64,000 bases of DNA from Phenylobacterium sp. (GTDB lineage Bacteria; Pseudomonadota; Alphaproteobacteria; Caulobacterales; Caulobacteraceae): assembly GCF_022402485.1 (NCBI RefSeq), contig NZ_JAKRSA010000023.1:124001-188000 (forward strand). The letters run 5' to 3'. The translations under genes were made by a program, and so were the position numbers. The stretch's first letter is position 1, and every line of letters begins with the position of its first letter. The notes under the pieces are model-generated. The model saw only the letters and a list, made by a program, of their open reading frames with translations. It was not told the origin of the DNA and ran no database searches. This document shows, one piece after another, positions 58,958 to 64,000 of this stretch.

Positions 58958-60667
58958 ATGAACGGGGAACCCTGGGCCGCGCTTGGCACCATCCGGCTGC
59001 GCCTCATCGCCGCCACGGCAGCAGCCCTGGCCCCGGTGCTGATCCTGGGTGCCATCCAAACCGGGCTCGCATTCAACCATGAACGGATGCAGGTCCGCGA
59101 AACCCTGGGGTCCGCGGCGCAGCGGGGCGCGGCCGACGCCCGGGCGCGGATGGAGTCCGCCGACATTCTGCTGGAGACCCTGGGGCCGGGTTCAATAGGC
59201 TTTGACTGTGCGCTACGACTGGCCGAGGTGAGGGCGCGGATTCCGGGCTACGAGAATCTTATCCGTTTTGACCGGGCAGGCCGGGTGGCCTGTGCTGCGG
59301 GCACTGTGCCCACCGATCCCACCCGGGGCAGACGTCCCTGGTTTCAACAGGTTCGCGCCACGGGGGCCATGGTCATCACCCGCGACCCAGGGGTAGCCTA
59401 CGCCAACAAGCCGGCCCTGATGGCCGTGGCCCCAACCTATAACGCCGCCGGCGAGTTTGATGGTGCCCTGGCGGCCATCATCGCCCTGACCAGTCTGCAG
59501 CCCAGCACGGCCGCTGCCGCCCTGCCCGAAGGGGCTGAGGTGGCCTTGCTGGATGACGCGGGGCGATACCTCAGCCTGACAGACCCCGCGGCCTTTGCCT
59601 CCCCGCCAGCAGGTTGGCAAAATCAGGTTCAGGAGGAGGGATCCGTCGTCTGGTATGCCAGGGTAGGCGGGGAGCACCGGGTGCACATCGCCGCCCCCCT
59701 GGTGGGCGACAGCCTGTTCGTGATCCTCTCGGCGGACTCACCGGGCCTGTTTTCGTGGGCCCGGCTGAACCCCCTCACAGGTCTCGCCCTGCCTATTCTG
59801 ACCTTCGTCCTTGTGCTGGGTTCGGTGTTCATCGCCGTCGACCGGGTGGTGGTGCGCTGGCTGATCTATTTGCAGCGGATTGCAGCCCTCTATGGTCGAG
59901 GCCGCCTGACGGTTCGTCCTGCCCAGGCTGAGGACATGCCCCTGGAGATTCACGATCTGGCCGAGGCCATGGAGAACATGGCCGACGCCATCGTCGGGCG
60001 GGACGCCTCTCTGCGCGAGTCGCTCGCCCAGAAGGACGCCCTGATGCGAGAGATCCATCATCGGGTGAAGAACAACCTGCAGGTGATTTCAAGCCTGCTC
60101 AGCATGCAGCAAAGGGCCCTCACTGATCCTGGCGCGCGGGCGGCAATGTCGGATACGCGCCAGCGGATATCGGCCCTCGCCCTGGTCTATCGCGCCCTAT
60201 ACCAGGGGCCAGATCTGAAACGCGTGGATCTGCGCCCATTCCTAGAGGAGCTGACGGCGCAGTTGGTGGCTGGAGAGTCCATGCGTGGGCCACCCGTGCG
60301 CACAGATCTCCACACCGAGACCCTGATGATCGAGCCCGATCGCCTGGCGCCCCTGGCCCTGTTTGCTGTGGAAGCCATCACCAATGCGCAGAAACATGCC
60401 TTTGCCGGACGGGGGGGCGTCCTCAGCGTGGACTTTCGGGTGACTGGAGACACAGCCGTGCTGGAAATCGCCGACGATGGGACGGCCAGTGATGAAGCTC
60501 TGTCAGGGTCAGGCGTCGGCCGCACCTTGATGACCGCGTTCGCCCGGCAGCTCCGCGGTCGCTCCGAACTGGTCCGTAACGAAGCTGGTGGGGTGACTGT
60601 ACGCCTGACCTTCCCGACCTTGCGTCAGACGATTTCAGAGGCGGAAGGGAACCTCTACCAGGCGTGA
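58958..60667 (+). CDS. phyK: PhyK-like sensor histidine kinase
   Basis: 569-residue HisKA_2-family membrane kinase. An N-terminal helix (about 12-35), a periplasmic PAS/CACHE-like sensor (about 40-265), a second helix (about 272-297) and a HAMP-like linker lead to the kinase core. His368 lies in Glu-Ile-His-His-Arg-Val-Lys-Asn-Asn-Leu-Gln, the N-box in Glu-Ala-Ile-Thr-Asn-Ala-Gln-Lys-His-Ala, and the G-box in Ile-Ala-Asp-Asp-Gly. PhyK is the periplasmic-sensing kinase that phosphorylates PhyR in Caulobacter, where it also sits beside sigT. The gene is 20 bases after ecfG with GGGGGGCCAGG before the ATG, so it is probably in the nepR-ecfG operon. Its 3' end contains the promoter of the next gene. 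Confidence 0.93.
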   Translation: MNGEPWAALGTIRLRLIAATAAALAPVLILGAIQTGLAFNHERMQVRETLGSAAQRGAADARARMESADILLETLGPGSIGFDCALRLAEVRARIPGYENLIRFDRAGRVACAAGTVPTDPTRGRRPWFQQVRATGAMVITRDPGVAYANKPALMAVAPTYNAAGEFDGALAAIIALTSLQPSTAAAALPEGAEVALLDDAGRYLSLTDPAAFASPPAGWQNQVQEEGSVVWYARVGGEHRVHIAAPLVGDSLFVILSADSPGLFSWARLNPLTGLALPILTFVLVLGSVFIAVDRVVVRWLIYLQRIAALYGRGRLTVRPAQAEDMPLEIHDLAEAMENMADAIVGRDASLRESLAQKDALMREIHHRVKNNLQVISSLLSMQQRALTDPGARAAMSDTRQRISALALVYRALYQGPDLKRVDLRPFLEELTAQLVAGESMRGPPVRTDLHTETLMIEPDRLAPLALFAVEAITNAQKHAFAGRGGVLSVDFRVTGDTAVLEIADDGTASDEALSGSGVGRTLMTAFARQLRGRSELVRNEAGGVTVRLTFPTLRQTISEAEGNLYQA

Positions 60668-60672
60668 TCGTT
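60648..60672 (+). promoter_or_regulatory. Candidate EcfG promoter (GGAAC-N16-CGTT) of the entericidin-like gene
   Basis: Exact elements with a 16-base spacer overlapping the last codons of phyK, 43 bases before the ATG at 60716. Confidence 0.75.
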
Positions 60673-60715
60673 GAGCTTGGCGACGCCGCCTTTCCCAAAG
60701 ATCTTGGAGATCACT

Positions 60716-60853
60716 ATGCGCAAGCTCTTCCTTCTCGTGGCCCTCACCGCCAGCCTGGGCGTCACCGCCTGCAACACCATTTCCGGCGCAGGCCAGGACG
60801 TCGGAGCTGCGGGCGACGCGGTCACCCGCTCAGCCGAAGAAGCCAAGAACTAA
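60716..60853 (+). CDS. Entericidin A/B family lipoprotein
   Basis: 45-residue precursor with lipobox Val-Thr-Ala-Cys (Cys19) followed by Asn-Thr, then the short entericidin body Ile-Ser-Gly-Ala-Gly-Gln-Asp-Val-Gly-Ala-Ala-Gly-Asp-Ala-Val-Thr. E. coli EcnA/EcnB are small membrane lipoproteins linked to stationary-phase lysis and osmotic stress. The ATG at 60716 has TTGGAGA ahead; a longer frame from 60671 starts inside the promoter. EcfG promoter before and strong terminator after make this a self-contained stress unit. Confidence 0.88.
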   Translation: MRKLFLLVALTASLGVTACNTISGAGQDVGAAGDAVTRSAEEAKN

Positions 60854-60903
60854 ACCCAGGGCCGCACAACTCACCTTTGTCGTGAGGCCGGCCACTGAGA
60901 GAG

Positions 60904-60937
60904 AACCCCGCCCGGTCTCACCGCGGCGGGGTTTTTT
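60904..60937 (+). terminator. Terminator of the entericidin-like gene
   Basis: A 9-bp AACCCCGCC / GGCGGGGTT stem (60904-60912 with 60925-60933) running into six T residues. Confidence 0.92.
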
Positions 60938-60965
60938 GCGTTGGTGAACGTCAGACAGGGAGGAC

Positions 60966-61793
60966 TCAGGCCGCCGCACGATCGGCAGACGGCAGGGCGA
61001 AAAGGCCCAGGGCGCCATCGACAGGTCGCAAACCCTCGCCTGGGGTGACCACGTCCTCGTCGGCCCCAAACAGAACCTTGCCGCCGGGATTCAAGGATGC
61101 TGTCAAGTTCTCAATGACCCGCTGGCGGGCGGGTTCGATCATGCCGCTGATCACATTGCGGCAGAAGATCAGGTCAAAACCCCTGACCCTGGACATGTCA
61201 CCGATCAGGTTCAGCCTGCGCCAACGGATGGTCTGGCGGAGTTGGGGTGAAATCACCCACATATCGTCGACCTTTTCGAAGTGCCGAATCAGGCTGCGAA
61301 TCGGCAACCCCCTCTGGACTTCGAACTGGGTGTAGAGGCCGCTCTGGGCCTTCTCCAGGGCGCGCTCTGACAGGTCAGATCCATAGAGCTCGAAGCGGAC
61401 CTCAGGCCACTGCCCAGCCATGTCATCCACCAGCATGGCCAGGGAATGGATCTCTTGTCCGGTGGCGCAGGCCGCACTCCAGATTCGAATGGGTTGATCC
61501 GGCCGGCCTTGCGCCAGTTCAGGTGCCAGCACGAGACGGAAGTGTTCGAAGGCCGCACGATCCCGAAAAAAGCTGGTGTCGCCGGCGGCCATGGCCTCGA
61601 CAATGGCCCAGATCAGCCGCTCCTCACGACTGGTTCTCAGGCCTGTCATCAGATCGGCGATGCTCTCAAAGCCCTCCCGACGGGCCACCGGGCCCAGTCG
61701 GGTCTCCAACAGATAATCCTTGGCAGGATCGATCTTCTGGCCCGAGCGGGAAGCACACAGCTGGGCCACAAGGTCGCGGTCGTCGGGCTTCAT
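60966..61793 (-). CDS. cheR: CheR-type protein-glutamate methyltransferase
   Basis: 275 residues. The N-terminal helical CheR_N domain (about 1-75) precedes the SAM-binding domain with Ala-Gly-Asp-Thr-Ser-Phe-Phe-Arg-Asp (near 70), Trp-Ser-Ala-Ala-Cys-Ala-Thr-Gly-Gln-Glu (near 105) and Ile-Phe-Cys-Arg-Asn-Val. It should methylate chemoreceptor glutamates, or another target, with S-adenosylmethionine. No mcp, cheA or cheW gene is in the window, so it is outside a standard chemotaxis cluster. It overlaps the CheY-like gene by four bases (ATGA). The same neighbourhood (stress locus, cheR, cheY, chpT) is, from memory, present in Caulobacter crescentus. Confidence 0.92.
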   Translation of the reverse strand: MKPDDRDLVAQLCASRSGQKIDPAKDYLLETRLGPVARREGFESIADLMTGLRTSREERLIWAIVEAMAAGDTSFFRDRAAFEHFRLVLAPELAQGRPDQPIRIWSAACATGQEIHSLAMLVDDMAGQWPEVRFELYGSDLSERALEKAQSGLYTQFEVQRGLPIRSLIRHFEKVDDMWVISPQLRQTIRWRRLNLIGDMSRVRGFDLIFCRNVISGMIEPARQRVIENLTASLNPGGKVLFGADEDVVTPGEGLRPVDGALGLFALPSADRAAA

Positions 61794-62155
61794 GTCAGGC
61801 CAGCCAGGGCAAACTTCGCCGCCACGATCTCGCTGTCGAAGGGCTTCATGATGTACTCGTCAGCGCCGCTTTCCAGGGCCTCCCGGATCGCGCTGACTTC
61901 ATTCTCAACGGTGCAGAAAAGGACCTTGGGCCCCTTGCCGCCGGGCTCCATCCGAAGCCCGCGTAGAAACTCCAGGCCATTCATCACCGGCATGTTCCAG
62001 TCGAGCAGAACCACATCAGGCATGGTGCTGCGGCACCAGGAAAGCGCCTCAGCTCCGTCGGCGGCTTCCGCCACGTCGAAACCAAGGTCCTCCAGGATCC
62101 TGCGGGCGACCTTTCGGATCACCCGGCTGTCATCGACGATGAGGCAAGTCCTCAA
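61790..62155 (-). CDS. CheY-like single-domain response regulator
   Basis: 121 residues, a bare receiver domain. The acidic pocket is Val-Asp-Asp-Ser, the phosphorylation site Asp52 is in Leu-Leu-Asp-Trp-Asn-Met-Pro-Val-Met-Asn-Gly, and the conserved Thr and Lys are in Phe-Cys-Thr-Val-Glu and Tyr-Ile-Met-Lys-Pro-Phe. With no output domain it acts through protein contact, like CheY at the flagellar motor or other Caulobacter single-domain receivers. It is coupled to cheR by an ATGA overlap. Downstream of chpT on the same strand, 148 bases apart. Confidence 0.92.
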   Translation of the reverse strand: MRTCLIVDDSRVIRKVARRILEDLGFDVAEAADGAEALSWCRSTMPDVVLLDWNMPVMNGLEFLRGLRMEPGGKGPKVLFCTVENEVSAIREALESGADEYIMKPFDSEIVAAKFALAGLT

Positions 62156-62303
62156 CCGAACACTCCCAAGTTGACCGGGTCAGTTTTCGGGCCTGCTGGT
62201 TAAGGAGGCGTATGGTTTTGCGCGTTCTGGTCCGATGCCCCCCTGTTTTGGGCGCAAAGCCAGATCGGGGTGCTGGGCGACCCAGGGCCCATGGGCGCGC
62301 CCG

Positions 62304-62993
62304 TCAGTCGGCAGTTGCACCGGGCAGAGTCGCGGCGAAGGTGACCTTTTCCTCGCCGACCTCAGCCACGATCTTGCCGCCGGCCTCGCTGACAAAAAGG
62401 TGGACGTAATAGGCCTGAACCCAATGACCGTGCAGGGCCCCATCGGGAAGCGGCTCGCCCCTCAGGCCCGCGATGACCTCGGGACGTAAGCGGGGCTTTT
62501 GGCCTGTAGACTCCACCAGGATCACCGTGGAGGTGCCATCCTTGACCGCCCTCAGCTTGGCGACACCCCCGAGGGGGAGGGCCGCGCCGGCCATCTGCGC
62601 CAGGTTCAGCACCGCCCTTGCTGAAACCTTGTCGAGGCTGTCGGTCTCGACGATCCATTCCAGCTGCGCACGCTGGTGGGCAAACACTCCTTGAGCCAGG
62701 GCTTCCAGCTCCCGCGGATCAAACACTTCAGCCGAGGACGAGGCGCCAAACGCCACCCGCGTGAAGGACAGCATCTCGGCGAGTTTGCGCCCCGAGGCTG
62801 CGATCAGGCCCATGGCGTCCTCGCGCATGTCCTGGGCGTCTGGATCGTCCAGCAGATCCAGACCCGAAACGATAGCGCTCACCGGGCTGATGAAGTCATG
62901 GCACAGGCGCGCGGCCAGGAAGGCTGCGATCTGGGCTGCACCGGGGGGCGTCACCAGATCAGCGGTTAGCGGTTCAACGGCGCTGTCAGTCAT
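62304..62993 (-). CDS. chpT: Histidine phosphotransferase ChpT
   Basis: 229 residues. The dimerisation helices carry the phospho-accepting His32 in Leu-Ala-Ala-Arg-Leu-Cys-His-Asp-Phe-Ile-Ser-Pro-Val-Ser-Ala-Ile, followed by a degenerate HATPase-like domain without ATP-binding boxes. ChpT passes phosphate from CckA to CtrA and CpdR and so controls the alphaproteobacterial cell cycle. The ATG at 62993 is the usual start; no strong ribosome site is visible. It is downstream of a small membrane-protein frame, 41 bases away. Confidence 0.92.
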   Translation of the reverse strand: MTDSAVEPLTADLVTPPGAAQIAAFLAARLCHDFISPVSAIVSGLDLLDDPDAQDMREDAMGLIAASGRKLAEMLSFTRVAFGASSSAEVFDPRELEALAQGVFAHQRAQLEWIVETDSLDKVSARAVLNLAQMAGAALPLGGVAKLRAVKDGTSTVILVESTGQKPRLRPEVIAGLRGEPLPDGALHGHWVQAYYVHLFVSEAGGKIVAEVGEEKVTFAATLPGATAD

Positions 62994-63034
62994 GCGTGGC
63001 AGACTGGCGTGATTGGTCGCGCCTGAGAAGGTCC

Positions 63035-63250
63035 CTAGTCGGCGTTTTTGTCTGCTCCAGGCGGCGCGCGCGCAGAGGCCAGGCCCGGCCGGACGAGGGC
63101 AGAATGCGCCTGCCCTGCCAGCCACACCCCCCCATCCAGCCTAGGCGGGCTCAGGGCCAGATAACCCGCAAAGCCTGCGAGAAAAGCCAGCGCCGCCAGC
63201 CATGCAATGGCGCGGAGGGGGCGGGCGGAAATGGCGTTTCGGGCGCTCAT
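63035..63250 (-). CDS. Small single-pass membrane protein (putative)
   Basis: 71 residues: a basic N-terminus (Ser-Ala-Arg-Asn...Arg-Pro-Leu-Arg), one membrane helix (about 15-34, Ile-Ala-Trp-Leu-Ala-Ala-Leu-Ala-Phe-Leu) and an Ala/Pro-rich tail. No family is recognised. GAAGGGG lies about 11 bases before the ATG at 63250, a little far. It lies 41 bases ahead of chpT on the same strand, so the two may be co-transcribed. The membrane topology supports a real gene, but the evidence is modest. Confidence 0.5.
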   Translation of the reverse strand: MSARNAISARPLRAIAWLAALAFLAGFAGYLALSPPRLDGGVWLAGQAHSALVRPGLASARAPPGADKNAD

Positions 63251-63307
63251 GCCAAACCAACCCCTTCTGTCCGGCTTGGTTGCCTTTGCGGGGTCGCTTT
63301 CCCAATC

Positions 63308-63322
63308 TGCGAACGATTCGCA
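63308..63322. promoter_or_regulatory. Candidate Fur/Irr-type iron box
   Basis: A 15-base palindrome TGCGAA-CGA-TTCGCA, much like alphaproteobacterial iron-box sequences (TGCnAA...TTnGCA). A second, weaker, dyad (GAGTCATTCTC, 63350-63360) lies about 35 bases further on. They sit between the small membrane-protein gene (minus) and a candidate sRNA (plus), so either could be iron-controlled. Confidence 0.4.
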
Positions 63323-63354
63323 TTGCCCTGCCCTCGGGGCTCTGTTAGGAGTCA

Positions 63355-63462
63355 TTCTCAGGAACTGAGGTTGGGTCTGACGACCCAGGCGGCTCCTCCC
63401 TTGACGTGGCCTCCCGGCCAGATCCTCGCCCCGCCCGGAGCCCCACCCGGGTGGGGCTTTTT
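63355..63462 (+). ncRNA. Candidate small RNA with anti-Shine-Dalgarno-like segment
   Basis: A plus-strand Rho-independent terminator (AGCCCCACC/GGTGGGGCT, 63439-63447 with 63450-63458, then TTTT) has no plus-strand gene upstream of it; the nearest frames are on the other strand. Preceding it are hairpins CTCAG-GAA-CTGAG (63357-63369) and TGGGTC/GACCCA (about 63375-63391), then an unpaired GGCTCCTCCC, and TGGCC-TCCC-GGCCA. TTGCCC at 63323-63328 with TAGGAG 17 bases later is a weak promoter overlapping the dyads described at 63308-63360. No open frame is plausible. Confidence 0.42.
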
Positions 63463-63567
63463 CCGGTGGCAGATGATGATAGGCCCCTCGGCAAGACTGT
63501 ATGTGACGCCGATTTGGGTCCATAAGCGCAGCGGTAACGTACTGCCACAGACCAAAGGAGGCGCGTC

Positions 63568-64000
63568 ATGGCTCTGGATTCCGGAGAAGCTCAGAAGACC
63601 TTTCGCTGGGAAGATCCCCTCGATCTTGCCGCCCGCCTTTCGGAGGATGAGCGGATGGTGTGGGCCTCAGCGCGGGCCTATTGCCGCGACAAGCTGCTGC
63701 CCCGGGTGGTCTCGGCCTATGCCGAGGAACGCTTTGACCGGGAAATCATGCATGAGATGGGGGCCTTGGGCTTTCTTGGCCCGACCATTCCCGAGGAATA
63801 CGGCGGGGCCGGCGTCAATCATGTGGCCTATGGCCTGATCGCCCGGGAGGTTGAGGCGATCGATTCCGGATACCGCTCGGCCATGAGCGTGCAGTCGTCG
63901 CTCGTGATGTACCCGATCTATGCCTTCGGCTCCGAGGCTCAGAAGCAGAAGTATCTGCCGGGTATGGCGCGGGGTGACATCATCGGCTGTTTTGGCCTGA
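63568..64000 (+). CDS. Glutaryl-CoA dehydrogenase, 5' part
   Basis: The first 144 codons of an acyl-CoA dehydrogenase, cut by the window end. The start Phe-Arg-Trp-Glu-Asp-Pro-Leu, then [25 protein letters not shown] and [16 protein letters not shown] are characteristic of glutaryl-CoA dehydrogenase, which converts glutaryl-CoA to crotonyl-CoA in lysine and tryptophan breakdown. The catalytic glutamate lies beyond the end. AAGGAGG stands seven or eight bases before the ATG. The ~300-base gap before it holds the candidate sRNA and iron-box. Confidence 0.88.
   Translation, partial: MALDSGEAQKTFRWEDPLDLAARLSEDERMVWASARAYCRDKLLPRVVSAYAEERFDREIMHEMGALGFLGPTIPEEYGGAGVNHVAYGLIAREVEAIDSGYRSAMSVQSSLVMYPIYAFGSEAQKQKYLPGMARGDIIGCFGL

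Noticed and set aside
1..64000. Search for tRNA, rRNA, CRISPR arrays, insertion sequences, phage genes and att sites
   Set aside because: No tRNA T-loop or cloverleaf, no regularly spaced repeats, no transposase or integrase motifs were found; the YqjE-like holin-family protein is a chromosomal DUF883 partner, not a phage gene.

Overview
The window is high-GC chromosomal DNA (roughly two-thirds G+C by eye) from an alphaproteobacterium, most likely a member of the Caulobacteraceae (Caulobacter/Phenylobacterium-like). The evidence is a complete PhyR-NepR-EcfG-PhyK general-stress locus next to cheR, a CheY-like receiver and chpT (the phosphotransferase of the CtrA cell-cycle relay), a full CtrA-type box upstream of nrdA, a SapC-family protein, an Oar-like TonB-dependent receptor, and ScsB with a periplasmic peroxiredoxin-like partner. 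I see no rRNA, tRNA, CRISPR array, insertion sequence or prophage. Genes are densely packed, and many operon partners overlap by a TGATG or ATGA junction.

Layout. 0-5.3 kb: LpxR-like barrel protein, class I ribonucleotide reductase nrdA with candidate NrdR, CtrA and GANTC sites, a Mn(II) yybP-ykoY riboswitch ahead of a GDT1/UPF0016 transporter, and an OmpA protein with a 26-proline linker. 5.8-11.6 kb: KefB-type antiporter, acyl-CoA synthetase, M13 peptidase. 11.6-17.4 kb: a candidate sRNA, then a hisS-hisZ-hisG operon preceded by a histidine-rich leader peptide and mutually exclusive RNA stems (apparent attenuator), then pgi. 17.5-25.7 kb: periplasmic redox pair (redoxin, ScsB), MaoC/hydratase proteins, SapC, GNAT and the agmatine-to-putrescine pair aguA-aguB. 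25.8-39 kb: large TonB receptor, GT39 glycosyltransferase, exported MsrA, 3-ketoacid CoA-transferase scoA/scoB, OmpA-type lipoprotein, 2OG oxygenase, hybrid kinase, TadG-like VWA protein. 39-50.3 kb: alpha-2-macroglobulin plus PBP1C operon, carbonic anhydrase, isomerase/FAH pair, DUF4142 lipoprotein, CaiB transferase. 50.3-61 kb: stress region with an HWE kinase, DUF883/YqjE-like membrane proteins, sodB, small lipoproteins and membrane proteins, and phyR/nepR/ecfG/phyK. 61-64 kb: cheR, cheY-like, chpT, a small membrane protein, a possible iron-controlled sRNA and the 5' end of a glutaryl-CoA dehydrogenase gene.

The most notable result is regulatory. I found eleven matches to the EcfG-type promoter (GGAAC, 16 or 17 bases, CGTT) at promoter-like positions, where about one match per 64 kb would be expected by chance. 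They sit before phyR, nepR-ecfG (two), an entericidin-like lipoprotein, a glycine-zipper lipoprotein, two small membrane proteins, the DUF883 operon, an OmpA-type lipoprotein, an orphan site, and a ~127-nt intergenic RNA gene (56304-56430, minus strand). That RNA has a 12-bp closing stem, two C7 runs and a strong terminator, and resembles in concept the GsrN stress sRNA known from Caulobacter. The window therefore appears to hold the general-stress regulator together with a good part of its cell-envelope regulon and a small RNA. The phyR and nepR promoters even share one palindromic -35 element.

Two other cis-regulatory systems stand out: a previously unexpected-looking histidine attenuator controlling a tRNA synthetase operon, and a complete Mn riboswitch with a translation-blocking hairpin that implies a TTG start for its gene.
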